Shown: positions 16,066 to 23,729 of the stretch, piece by piece
How the letters are laid out: every line of letters starts with the position of its first letter
How positions within the stretch are numbered: the first letter of the stretch is position 1
Origin: Chryseobacterium oncorhynchi
GTDB lineage: Bacteria; Bacteroidota; Bacteroidia; Flavobacteriales; Weeksellaceae
Direction: 5' to 3'
Assembly (NCBI RefSeq): GCF_002899895.1
Contig: NZ_PPEI02000009.1
Span: 37,582-101,581, forward strand
Length of the DNA: 64,000 nt
Notes under the pieces: model-generated
What the model saw: only the letters and a program-made list of their open reading frames with translations
Databases searched by the model: none
Told to the model about the DNA's origin: nothing
Translations under genes and position numbers: made by a program

Positions 16066-16683
16066 ATGGAAGAGAATATACAAGAAAATTATAAAGATTT
16101 TTTTCTAAGTGTTTTACCAAATTATGTGGAATTAATTGGTACTGAAGAAGATGTTTTCGATGAATACAGGAAGCTATTTCAATCACTTCAAGAATTTAGT
16201 AAAGAAACAGAATTAATTATTTTAAAGCCTGTTATAATAAACCTTATTAACTATTTAAAATTAGGAAATGATATTTCTATGAGAATGGAAGTCGGAAATA
16301 CTTTCTTAAGTCTTTTAAGAAACGAAGAAAATTCAGTTCATTTTTTACATAAATGGAATGATTATATTTCTAAAGTAGAACTAAAAAGCGGTTCTTATAC
16401 TGTAGAAAATAAAGGAAATAAAATTTCTAAAGAAGTACCATTGTATGAAAAAGGATTAAAATATTTTTTATACATACACATGTATCAAGATGAATTTGCC
16501 GACCCGATTGAAATTTTTTCCGAAAGAGAACTTTTGGTAGGCGATCATTTAGACTTTTCCGATCATCAAATGTGCGATGAATTGGAAGAATTGTTCAAGA
16601 CACCAATGTTTAAAGTAATTAAAAGACAATATTTGGTTCAGTATGGAGAAATGCACCTTCAATTAGAACCATACATTGCTTAA
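16066..16683 (+). CDS. Cassette gene: 205-aa acidic hypothetical protein
   Basis: A soluble acidic protein. An N-terminal helical part (LPNYVELIGTEEDVFDEY, FQSLQEFSKETELIILKPV) is followed by a beta-rich part (KVELKSGSYTVENKGNKI) and an acidic C-terminal region (DHQMCDELEELFKTPMFKVI). It is larger than most cassettes and paired with the coiled-coil gene at 15854. Its size, acidity and lack of catalytic motifs would suit an immunity protein, but I cannot name a family. Confidence 0.72.
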   Translation: MEENIQENYKDFFLSVLPNYVELIGTEEDVFDEYRKLFQSLQEFSKETELIILKPVIINLINYLKLGNDISMRMEVGNTFLSLLRNEENSVHFLHKWNDYISKVELKSGSYTVENKGNKISKEVPLYEKGLKYFLYIHMYQDEFADPIEIFSERELLVGDHLDFSDHQMCDELEELFKTPMFKVIKRQYLVQYGEMHLQLEPYIA

Positions 16684-16818
16684 GATATAAAAAATGGGGC
16701 GTTTTAAATCGAACGTTTTACAAAACGATAAGAAGGAAGAAAAAATTGTAGAGAAATATTAACCAAAAGTTCTAATCATCCTTTTGATAGAGAATATAAA
16801 ATTTAATTTAAAATAATT
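16684..16818. other. Gene-free spacer with a partial linker
   Basis: About 130 bases between two cassettes. TTACAAAACGATAAGAAGG near 16713-16731 matches only the 3' half of the linker, followed by short reading frames with stops. Probably the decayed remains of a cassette. Confidence 0.4.
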
Positions 16819-17109
16819 ATGAAACAGCCTGATTATACAAATTTTCAACCAATTGATAAATTAAAAATTGTTTTGGGAAGCGTAATGAACATACAATGTA
16901 AAGATGAAATTTTAACTTGTTATATAAATCCTAATAAATTAGACTTAGATGAAATTGATCAATTATCTTTCTATCAACAAGAGCATTATGAAGTTAAGTT
17001 AGATAGAGTAATTAATCGAGAAAAGTTTATAGAATCAAAGTTTAAGGATGGAATTGAAGAAATTACAGTAAAATTAAAAGATATTGGAGATATGACTATT
17101 GCTAGATAA
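16819..17109 (+). CDS. Cassette gene: hypothetical protein
   Basis: A 96-residue soluble protein, mostly beta by pattern (KLKIVLGSVMNIQCKDEIL, HYEVKLDRVINREKF, EEITVKLKDIGDMTI). No clear linker on either side; the preceding spacer has only a half copy. Not recognised. Confidence 0.65.
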   Translation: MKQPDYTNFQPIDKLKIVLGSVMNIQCKDEILTCYINPNKLDLDEIDQLSFYQQEHYEVKLDRVINREKFIESKFKDGIEEITVKLKDIGDMTIAR

Positions 17110-17242
17110 AAAAGAAAGTTAAGCTTGGAATCTTTCAAAATACCAAGCATGCAAAAATATAGCTATAAGATTAAATAAAATACCTCAGTATAATCTTAAA
17201 TAATAAATCAAACAGATAACAAAATTTAATACAACAAAAATT

Positions 17243-17476
17243 ATGATTGAAGTAAACTTTTTAGATGCCAGAGGAACCAAAATCCTTTCACTTAATACCA
17301 AAGAAGATATAGAAAATTTTTTTGAAAATACAGTTAACTGTTCATCTGCTCAGGCATTGGTCTTGGACTTAATGTCTAAACATTATAAATATACCTTAAA
17401 TGGATCTGAATTCTATTGCCACCAAACTAATATCAATATAACTGGAAAGACTACAATAAATTATAGTCTAGTATAG
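17243..17476 (+). CDS. Cassette gene: hypothetical protein
   Basis: A 77-residue soluble protein (MIEVNFLDARGTKILSLNTK, then ALVLDLMSKHYKYTLNG, ending in polar beta segments). No signal peptide or known motif. It lies between linker-poor spacers; the next clear linker is at 17530. Confidence 0.6.
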   Translation: MIEVNFLDARGTKILSLNTKEDIENFFENTVNCSSAQALVLDLMSKHYKYTLNGSEFYCHQTNINITGKTTINYSLV

Positions 17477-17550
17477 GTAATTATGATAATTAAAGTTTAA
17501 ATAATTATTAGACCTAAATAGAGCCAATTTAATCTCACAAAACGATACAA

Positions 17551-18054
17551 ATGGAACTTATAAAACAAAATTCTGAAACGTTACAAATTGAATTCTCATT
17601 AGAAGAATTTTTTAGAATTAAGAGTTGGTTAAATGGGAAACCAGCTGGAGATATAGATATCCAAACTCGTGATGCTCTTGAAAATTTTATCCAAATTTCT
17701 GCTTGGATTAATCCTGATATTAATATAGAATATGATAGCAGATTTTCTAATAACATTCAAGAAAAACCTATTACAAAGATCTGTAATTCCAGTACTAGGT
17801 GTTCAAACTTTACTCAAAACTTAAGTGGCATTTGTGATGAATGTACAAAGGAACGCAGATCAAAATTTGAATTTGACAATGTTAGAGATTTGAAACTCAA
17901 TCTTTATAAGAATATTTCTGGTATAGGTAACAAAACTGAAAGCGATCGCCTTGGATTAGTAGATGAAATCATTACTACATTTTCTTATGTGAATGAAAAT
18001 TGTCAAAGAGAATTAGATGTTAATGAATATGTTGATATATCTAACCTAATTTAA
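17551..18054 (+). CDS. Cassette gene: two-part protein with a CxC/CxxC motif and a C-terminal module shared with 6662
   Basis: A 167-residue protein. The N-terminal part (QNSETLQIEFSLEEFFRIKS) is followed by a putative zinc motif (CNSSTRCSN...GICDECTKER, four Cys). The C-terminal 53 residues (LNLYKNISGIGN, DRLGLVDEIITTFSYV, DVNEYVDISNLI) are nearly the same as those of the cassette at 6662-7090, and the match is visible in DNA up to the linker. The two genes thus look like different heads joined to one tail. Linkers flank it at 17530 and 18061. Confidence 0.75.
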   Translation: MELIKQNSETLQIEFSLEEFFRIKSWLNGKPAGDIDIQTRDALENFIQISAWINPDINIEYDSRFSNNIQEKPITKICNSSTRCSNFTQNLSGICDECTKERRSKFEFDNVRDLKLNLYKNISGIGNKTESDRLGLVDEIITTFSYVNENCQRELDVNEYVDISNLI

Positions 18055-18074
18055 TTCTTAATTCTCAAAAAACG

Positions 18075-18608
18075 ATGTTTACCAAGAATAATATTATTGC
18101 AATTTTCATATGGTTGGCCTTATTTATTATTTGGTCTGCTTCTGTATTATTTATTAAAAATAACTACGGCATATCAGAAACTATACAGTTTGGATTTAAA
18201 AGTATTATTGTTCTCTTTTTTATTTGTATTAGTATTTTAGTAGTAGTGGTGATTGCAGTAATTGTTGAGATTAATGCATGCAAAAGAAAATTCTTTTTAA
18301 TCGCGAAAGATTATTCAGATTTTTTGGATAAATATTTTCCAAACATAAGTTTTCAAGAATTTTATGATTTAGCTATTGTTAGAGAAGAATTATATCATAA
18401 AAAAGAAAATTTGAATAGTGAAATTTTAATGAGTAAGTTAAAAAAAATATCTTCAGATATTCATTATTCTTCAAATTATGATGATAGAAAGAAAGCAGAT
18501 GAACTATACAAATTTTTCACAAATCCTAAACCAATTACAACATTTGGAAAGTTGATACTTGAAAAAGGAACAAATTATTTTAATATATTATTTTTTACAA
18601 ATAAATAA
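18075..18608 (+). CDS. Cassette gene: two-helix membrane protein with cytosolic tail
   Basis: A 177-residue protein. Two transmembrane helices lie near the N-terminus (IIAIFIWLALFIIWSASVLFI and SIIVLFFICISILVVVVIAVIV), followed by about 110 soluble helical residues (FLDKYFPNISFQEFYDLAIV, KADELYKFFTNP). The ATG is the last part of the linker (ACGATG), so linker and start codon coincide. Not recognised. Confidence 0.72.
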   Translation: MFTKNNIIAIFIWLALFIIWSASVLFIKNNYGISETIQFGFKSIIVLFFICISILVVVVIAVIVEINACKRKFFLIAKDYSDFLDKYFPNISFQEFYDLAIVREELYHKKENLNSEILMSKLKKISSDIHYSSNYDDRKKADELYKFFTNPKPITTFGKLILEKGTNYFNILFFTNK

Positions 18609-18625
18609 TCTCAAAAAACGATAAG

Positions 18626-19027
18626 ATGAAACTTGATATCGACAGGTACTTGAATAGAGATATTATTTCTGATTTTTCCAAGCATATTGAAATGTTTGAT
18701 CTTCACAAGATAGAAAACGAAATAATTTTTTTCTGGCAGCCGAAAAAGGGTACAATCCAAGATTTCGAAGATTCCGGATCTTCATTTGAAAATTATCTTG
18801 AAAATCTTTTTGATTCTTACAAGATTGATTTTGGGCATTGTTATTTAGATCCTTATTTAGATTTTAAAGAAGGGATTGAATATCATTACCATTTAAATCC
18901 GGAAGAAATTCAGAGGGTAAACAATATGGAAACAGGGGAAGGAATGTTTTTATTCCAGGGCGATGCTTATGTTTGTCGATATGATGTTTTTGATGTAATA
19001 CTATCAGATAAAAAAGAAAACGATTAA
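18626..19027 (+). CDS. Cassette gene: acidic soluble hypothetical protein
   Basis: A 133-residue, strongly acidic protein with many aromatic residues (FFWQPKKGTIQDFEDSGSSF, HCYLDPYLDFKEGIEYHYHL, GEGMFLFQGDAYVCRYDVF). A linker ends four bases before the ATG. Its size and charge are typical of immunity proteins that neutralise basic nuclease toxins, but no family is recognised. Confidence 0.7.
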   Translation: MKLDIDRYLNRDIISDFSKHIEMFDLHKIENEIIFFWQPKKGTIQDFEDSGSSFENYLENLFDSYKIDFGHCYLDPYLDFKEGIEYHYHLNPEEIQRVNNMETGEGMFLFQGDAYVCRYDVFDVILSDKKEND

Positions 19028-19044
19028 TCTCACAAAACGATAAG

Positions 19045-19287
19045 ATGGAAGAAAAAAAATTATACTCAGCTGATGAAGTCCAAACTATCTTGAAAAAGTC
19101 TATTGAAGCTACCTCTAAAGGTATCTTTGAATTTATAAATAATGAGAGTGTAATTGTAGATAAACTACATAAAATAGAAATTCCCGGAGCTATTTTAGAA
19201 ACTAATTATACTTCTCAAAAGAAAGCTTCTGAATATATAGATCAAGAACTGGCAAAAGTTGGAATTATCTATAATAAACAATCTTAA
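19045..19287 (+). CDS. Cassette gene: small helical protein
   Basis: An 80-residue protein, helical and polar (SADEVQTILKKSIEATSKGI, KKASEYIDQELAKVGII). The linker ends three bases before the ATG. Not recognised. Confidence 0.65.
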   Translation: MEEKKLYSADEVQTILKKSIEATSKGIFEFINNESVIVDKLHKIEIPGAILETNYTSQKKASEYIDQELAKVGIIYNKQS

Positions 19288-19301
19288 AATCCCAAACAAC
19301 G

Positions 19302-19637
19302 ATGGAAATTATTTATAAATTAAGCCCATTGATAGAGCTTCCAGAATATATTGAAGAAGAAGCCATTAAATATTGGTTTACAAATCAAAAAATTGGACAA
19401 TTGATTAAAGTGTTGTTTGAAGAAAGGGAATTTAATTTAGGAGAAATGTTTGATTTCACAAACTTAAATTCTAAAGATGTTAATGATTCTTATGGGGCAC
19501 ATCCTTTTTTAAGAGATATTTCTAGTGATTTTGAAAATATTTTATCGATTACACGAAAAACGTATTCAGCTCAAACCTACAAGACTGGTGGAAATATTCC
19601 AATAGTAACTTATGAATTAGATTTTCCTAATTATTAA
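19302..19637 (+). CDS. Cassette gene: hypothetical protein
   Basis: A 111-residue soluble acidic protein (LIELPEYIEEEAIKYWFTNQ, EREFNLGEMFDFTNLNSKD). The start codon is part of a divergent linker (ATCCCAAACAACGATG at 19289-19304), and its stop begins the next linker. Confidence 0.68.
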   Translation: MEIIYKLSPLIELPEYIEEEAIKYWFTNQKIGQLIKVLFEEREFNLGEMFDFTNLNSKDVNDSYGAHPFLRDISSDFENILSITRKTYSAQTYKTGGNIPIVTYELDFPNY

Positions 19638-19649
19638 TCTCACGAAACG

Positions 19650-19838
19650 ATGAAAAAATTAACAAAAGAAGAAGAGTTATTTTGGAGTAAGTTTCCGATC
19701 ATTCCAGGACATCCTAAATTTAAACCTCGCTTATTTAGGCAACTATTTTGTAATCATCGTTTTGATAACTTTCAACATGAAAATGGGTGGGCTTCATTTT
19801 TAATGTGTACTAAGTGTGGAAAACGTCCAAAACTTTAA
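19650..19838 (+). CDS. Cassette gene: 62-aa putative zinc-binding protein
   Basis: A small protein with FCNHRF and MCTKCGKR near the C-terminus, enough Cys/His for one zinc site. Stop codon, linker and ATG follow each other exactly (TAATCTCACGAAACGATG), the clearest example that the linker occupies the whole intergenic space. Function unknown. Confidence 0.65.
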   Translation: MKKLTKEEELFWSKFPIIPGHPKFKPRLFRQLFCNHRFDNFQHENGWASFLMCTKCGKRPKL

Positions 19839-19866
19839 ATATCAATCTCAAAAAACGATTTTTTCT

Positions 19867-20085
19867 ATGAAAACAAAAGACTTAATAGATATTAAGGAGA
19901 CACTTGTAGAACTCTGGGATTTTTTTACTTCAAATTCGGACGGAGACGAGACTGGATTATTAGAAGAAATTCAAGATAAGTACTCAAATTCTTTAAAAGT
20001 AGTAAGAAAAGAATTAGATTCTAAGTATCTTAAAAGTGAAGTTTCCAAGCTTGTAAGAAAAGCAAGGAAAGAAGAAATCAAATAA
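19867..20085 (+). CDS. Cassette gene: small helical protein
   Basis: A 72-residue charged helical protein from the ATG at 19867. The in-frame ATG at 19816 lies inside the previous gene and would translate the linker, so it is rejected. Acidic first half (SNSDGDETGLLEEIQDKY), basic second half (SEVSKLVRKARKEEIK). Not recognised. Confidence 0.62.
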   Translation: MKTKDLIDIKETLVELWDFFTSNSDGDETGLLEEIQDKYSNSLKVVRKELDSKYLKSEVSKLVRKARKEEIK

Positions 20086-20112
20086 CTTATTCTCAAAAAA
20101 TGATAAAAAATT

Positions 20113-20520
20113 ATGGCAGAAATCCAAAGAAATAGTACTGGTCTTTCAGGAGAATATTTTGTCGCAGCTGAACTTCTTAGGAGAGGATTTAGCGTAGGAA
20201 TTACTATGGGAAATGCTAAGTCAATCGATATTCTTGCAGAAAAGGATGGCAAACAATTTATTATTCAAGTTAAAGCCATTTATAAAAGAAAGAATGTAGG
20301 ATGGCCAATGATGAAGGATAAAATTAATCTGAATCACTATTATATATTTGTAAATCTTAATGGGGATCAAATGTCAGCTCCTAATTTTTATATTGCTACG
20401 GGTAAAGAAACCTATGATAAGTGCAAACAATATTCAACGAGGGGCATTGTGGATCTTTCAACACTAAATAACGATGAATTCCTTGGCAATTGGGAAAAGC
20501 TTAACAAGGATTCTTTTTGA
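20113..20520 (+). CDS. Cassette gene: PD-(D/E)XK-type nuclease-like protein
   Basis: A 135-residue protein with the layout of a small restriction-endonuclease-like fold: Glu14 in GLSGEYFVAAELLRRGF, then SIDILAEKDGKQFIIQVKA with Asp39 and Gln52-Val-Lys54. The E...D...QxK set is complete and the spacing is normal, so it may bind or cut DNA, or be a nuclease-fold protein of the kind used with Holliday-junction-like or phage-exclusion roles. It has no target-recognition or partner domain. It stands out in an array of otherwise unrecognised proteins. Confidence 0.72.
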   Translation: MAEIQRNSTGLSGEYFVAAELLRRGFSVGITMGNAKSIDILAEKDGKQFIIQVKAIYKRKNVGWPMMKDKINLNHYYIFVNLNGDQMSAPNFYIATGKETYDKCKQYSTRGIVDLSTLNNDEFLGNWEKLNKDSF

Positions 20521-20544
20521 AATCTCAAAAAACGATCACAAAAT

Positions 20545-20799
20545 ATGGAAAGCTACAAATTACCATTATACTTAGGAATTCTGCTTGGACTTTTAGTTTG
20601 GTTGATTCCTATTTTTAGATTATCTACAAAATTCATTACATATATGGCCATTGTTATGGGAGGATTCTGTGTATCAGGATTTTTAAAATTCAATGCAACA
20701 TTTAGTGAAGTGAAAGAAGTTCTTCCATATTTTGGATTGCTGCTTTTGCTTTCTTTGATTACTATTATTAATGATTTGTGGGTCAATTTTAAATTTTAA
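20545..20799 (+). CDS. Cassette gene: three-helix membrane protein
   Basis: An 84-residue protein with three hydrophobic helices (LYLGILLGLLVWLIPIF, FITYMAIVMGGFCVSGFL, LPYFGLLLLLSLITIIN). A linker precedes it; the junction to the next gene keeps only AAAAAAAGATG. Not recognised. Confidence 0.68.
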   Translation: MESYKLPLYLGILLGLLVWLIPIFRLSTKFITYMAIVMGGFCVSGFLKFNATFSEVKEVLPYFGLLLLLSLITIINDLWVNFKF

Positions 20800-20805
20800 A
20801 AAAAG

Positions 20806-21186
20806 ATGGCTAGTATCAAGCTTCCTTTAAATGAAGTACAGCAGTTAGCAATACCAGGTATTGTAAAAAAAAATAATTTAATATATAATTTTATCATGGA
20901 ATATTCTGTAGGTGTTGAATTAGAATTAATTGAAATATTAAAAAAGTATTGTTTCAATTTTAATTTTAATATTTTGGAAAGGGATGAAATTCTTTTTCTC
21001 CCAATACAATTTTCAGTAAAGCAAAATTTTGACTTTTACCCATGTATATTTGGTTTTTATGCACAATTATTTGATGAAGAATTAGTGAAAGACTTATTCA
21101 GCTATCAAGCTTCTCATTTAGAAGCGATAGATAAAAAAAACTTTATTATTCACTTTGCATTTCGTAACAAGCAAAGGCTGATTTAA
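20806..21186 (+). CDS. Cassette gene: hypothetical protein
   Basis: A 126-residue soluble protein rich in Phe, Ile and Asn (FNFNFNILERDEILFLPIQF, FYPCIFGFYAQLFDEEL). It starts seven bases after the preceding stop, without a full linker. The AGTCTCTAAAG just after its stop is a weak linker-like remnant. Confidence 0.65.
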   Translation: MASIKLPLNEVQQLAIPGIVKKNNLIYNFIMEYSVGVELELIEILKKYCFNFNFNILERDEILFLPIQFSVKQNFDFYPCIFGFYAQLFDEELVKDLFSYQASHLEAIDKKNFIIHFAFRNKQRLI

Positions 21187-21255
21187 GTCTCTAAAGAGCC
21201 GATTTATAAAATGGGAAGAAACGCAATTAAAACTATTTTAAATCTCAAAAAACGT

Positions 21256-21570
21256 ATGATGGAAAATATAACGCAACTAGAAGTAATGCACTTTACTGCT
21301 TTATTTTATCACAATTGGACTCAAAATGATTTTGAGATAGCTTTTGAAAATTCAAGCCTTGGATGGGATTATCACTGGATTAAGTTACAAGGTAAAATTC
21401 AAGATAATGCAAACCCGACACAAGCAATTGTTTCTGTAGTGCTCAATATGGACGAAGAACATCAAAAAATGCTTTTAGACTTTATTTTAAATGTGAAATA
21501 TGTAAAAGAAATTACGGAGCATAAAGAGTGGCGGATTGAACTATCAAAACTTATGGAAAACAGAAAATAA
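21256..21570 (+). CDS. Cassette gene: hypothetical protein
   Basis: About 104 residues from the ATG at 21256 (21259 is an alternative). The in-frame ATG at 21211 would put the linker (21241-21254) inside the coding region, against the pattern of the array. Acidic soluble protein with MHFTALFYHNWTQNDFEIAF and GWDYHWIKLQGKIQDN. Not recognised. Confidence 0.68.
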   Translation: MMENITQLEVMHFTALFYHNWTQNDFEIAFENSSLGWDYHWIKLQGKIQDNANPTQAIVSVVLNMDEEHQKMLLDFILNVKYVKEITEHKEWRIELSKLMENRK

Positions 21571-21584
21571 TCTCAAAATACGAT

Positions 21585-22079
21585 ATGATGAAAACATTAA
21601 AAAATTATTTTAGGAATAAATTAATATTTGCAAAACCATTATCTGGAAAACAAATATCTGTGATACCTGGAGAACAACAGAAAGATGCAGGAGAAAAATT
21701 GAGAATGATAGATGAAGAACATTATAAAGAACTATTAATTAGATCTGAATATGCTTCTTTCTTCAAAGAATATGTTAATGATGATTGGGACAGAAATAAT
21801 CTATTTATAGACATTATTGAAACAGAACAAAATATTTTTTTTTCACGTTCAAAGCACAAATTGGTATATCCTTTAAAATCTAAAATTTCTGAACTTCCAT
21901 TAACTGATAAAGAAATAGATCATTTGAAGAATCTTTTTAAAACCGATTATGACATCATAAAGGAAATCTCATTGGGAAAGTATTTAATGAATATTTCATG
22001 GCTTAAGAGCTATTCAGAACACCAAGAAACAAAAAGTCCGGAGGTGTTTTATAAATGGGTTTTTAAAATTAATAATTAG
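21585..22079 (+). CDS. Cassette gene: hypothetical protein
   Basis: A 164-residue soluble protein (NYFRNKLIFAKPLSGKQISV, EEHYKELLIRSEYASFFKEY, ISELPLTDKEIDHLKNLFKT, WLKSYSEHQ). The ATG follows the linker directly and the TAG stop starts the next linker. Family not recognised. Confidence 0.7.
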   Translation: MMKTLKNYFRNKLIFAKPLSGKQISVIPGEQQKDAGEKLRMIDEEHYKELLIRSEYASFFKEYVNDDWDRNNLFIDIIETEQNIFFSRSKHKLVYPLKSKISELPLTDKEIDHLKNLFKTDYDIIKEISLGKYLMNISWLKSYSEHQETKSPEVFYKWVFKINN

Positions 22080-22100
22080 TCTCAAAAAATGAAAAGAACT

Positions 22101-22301
22101 ATGGGAAAAGACGAAAAGAAACCTAGTAAAAAAAACTTGCTTGAAAAAGATTTATTAATTGCTCCAGTAGGAACGGGAAAGCCTTTCCCCATTACAGATG
22201 AATTAATTAAAAAAATGTCTCTTTCAGAAAAGGAAAACCTGGTTAAATTCTTCAATCTTATCAGGAAGAAAGGAGGGGAAATTAGCAACCAAAATAATTA
22301 A
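22101..22301 (+). CDS. Cassette gene: 66-aa protein, N-terminal duplicate of the next gene
   Basis: From the ATG at 22101; the ATG at 22089 arises from the linker. The first 28 or so residues (KKNLLEKDLLIAPVGTGKPF and flanks) match the following gene closely in both protein and DNA. The remainder (MSLSEKENLVKFFNLIRKK) is unrelated. A head duplication with a changed tail, or a truncated copy. Function unknown. Confidence 0.65.
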   Translation: MGKDEKKPSKKNLLEKDLLIAPVGTGKPFPITDELIKKMSLSEKENLVKFFNLIRKKGGEISNQNN

Positions 22302-22322
22302 TCTCAAAAAATGATATGAACA

Positions 22323-22610
22323 ATGGATAACGAAAAGAAACCTATTAAAAAAAACTTGCTTGAAAAAGATTTATTAATTTCTCCGGCAGGTACAGGAAAG
22401 CCTTTTTCTTTAACAAGATTCCATATTACAGAAAATGGGTTATTAATGGATGGAACGGAGAGAGTCTCGATTCCTGAATGCTATGTTATGGCATCATCTT
22501 ATATGGAAGCAGTAAACATTTTAAATGATTTCTTGAATACTAAATTTCTTACAGAAAATATTCAACTGGTTACACGAATAGAAAGAATAGCATTTGAAAA
22601 TGCAAATTGA
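22323..22610 (+). CDS. Cassette gene: 95-aa protein sharing its N-terminus with the previous gene
   Basis: The N-terminus NEKKPIKKNLLEKDLLISPA, then GTGKPF, is shared with the cassette at 22101. The C-terminal part is different (GLLMDGTERVSIPECYVMAS, YMEAVNILNDFL). The linker ATG at 22311 runs into TGA at once, showing that ATGs inside the linker are not generally used. Not recognised. Confidence 0.68.
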   Translation: MDNEKKPIKKNLLEKDLLISPAGTGKPFSLTRFHITENGLLMDGTERVSIPECYVMASSYMEAVNILNDFLNTKFLTENIQLVTRIERIAFENAN

Positions 22611-22632
22611 TTAATCTCAAAAAACGCTAAAT

Positions 22633-23031
22633 ATGATAACAATATTAACATTGAGTAATACAGAAAGGTTTGTTCTTTTTGGAGTTGTGAGCTTAGCTTT
22701 AACAATGTATGTTCTGATGACATGGCTGCCAAAGTGGAATAAGATAAATAATTACAATAAAGTTTTAAGGATTATTCTTTTTAGCAGTATAATAACATAT
22801 AGTTTTTATGTTTTTAAAATCTTTCAGGAATGGTCTAATACTGCAAAACCATATATTGGGGTTGGCAAAATGATGCACATACAGTTAGAAGAAATTTTTA
22901 TAAAAGAGCTGGAAACTAATAATGTTTTTATAGCATCAATTATTTTGACAATCATTGCTGCAGTTTTATCTTATTTTGTCAAAGATGCTGGTAAAAAGGA
23001 ATTTCAAAAGGAGATATTAAAAATGAAATAA
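22633..23031 (+). CDS. Cassette gene: three-helix membrane protein
   Basis: A 132-residue protein with transmembrane helices near residues 12-33 (FVLFGVVSLALTMYVLMTWL), 44-65 (VLRIILFSSIITYSFYVFKI) and 96-117 (FIASIILTIIAAVLSYFV). The loop between helices two and three carries the charged segment QLEEIFIKELE. Not recognised. Confidence 0.7.
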   Translation: MITILTLSNTERFVLFGVVSLALTMYVLMTWLPKWNKINNYNKVLRIILFSSIITYSFYVFKIFQEWSNTAKPYIGVGKMMHIQLEEIFIKELETNNVFIASIILTIIAAVLSYFVKDAGKKEFQKEILKMK

Positions 23032-23057
23032 TCTCAAAAAACGATAAAAAAATAAAA

Positions 23058-23354
23058 ATGGATTACGATTTAATTTTCAAAATAGTTCTATATTTTTCTT
23101 TAATTGCTACATTGGCAATGGGTGCATTAGCAATTTTCAAGAAAAGATTTTCAAGAAAATTTTTAATAAATTTTTTTGTATTCGGTCTTTATGTGGCAGC
23201 CGTTAAAGTTTTTGCTGGATTAATGATTACATATTTTCAAATTGATAATTCAGGCTACTATTTAATTATAAGCCTTATGCTTTTGGCTGTAACATTCGCT
23301 TTTATAAAGTATTCTTTGTATTTAATAAAAGAAGAAAAAGAACACCTACTTTAA
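23058..23354 (+). CDS. Cassette gene: three-helix membrane protein
   Basis: A 98-residue protein with three predicted helices (IVLYFSLIATLAMGALAIF, FLINFFVFGLYVAAVKVF, GYYLIISLMLLAVTFAFI) separated by short basic loops. Second of two adjacent membrane cassettes, unrelated in sequence. Not recognised. Confidence 0.7.
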   Translation: MDYDLIFKIVLYFSLIATLAMGALAIFKKRFSRKFLINFFVFGLYVAAVKVFAGLMITYFQIDNSGYYLIISLMLLAVTFAFIKYSLYLIKEEKEHLL

Positions 23355-23381
23355 GATAATAAAGTCTCAAAAAACGATAAT

Positions 23382-23717
23382 ATGAAAAACTGTAAAATAA
23401 TTTTTAGTAAGCATTCTGGATTCTGCTATCAAGAAGCATTGGCAGAACTGACTGTAAACGATGAAAGCACACTTAATACAATACTAAATTTGGGTTTTGA
23501 AAGGGAAGATTTACAATCTTTATTTGTAGAAGAAAATATTGAATATTTAACTTCAGATCCGGTGTATTTTAGAGAAGACGAACCCAACTCTCCTGAGTAT
23601 AAGAATAAAGAGCAGGCTACTGTTTTGGTAAAAAAGATCTGTTCCGAAAAAGGTTTTAAAATTGAAGATGATTATAATTGTTTTGACTTTAGTTTTCCTC
23701 GAATAATGTTTAATTAA
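23382..23717 (+). CDS. Cassette gene: acidic soluble hypothetical protein
   Basis: A 111-residue acidic protein (CYQEALAELTVNDESTLNTI, FEREDLQSLFVEENIEYL, REDEPNSPEYKNKEQATVL). The linker ends three bases before the ATG, and the stop codon starts the next linker. Function unknown. Confidence 0.68.
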   Translation: MKNCKIIFSKHSGFCYQEALAELTVNDESTLNTILNLGFEREDLQSLFVEENIEYLTSDPVYFREDEPNSPEYKNKEQATVLVKKICSEKGFKIEDDYNCFDFSFPRIMFN

Positions 23718-23729
23718 TCTCACAAAACG

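Noticed and set aside
20553-20786. Minus-strand frame opposite the three-helix cassette.
   Set aside because: Antisense shadow of a membrane protein gene in a uniformly plus-strand array.
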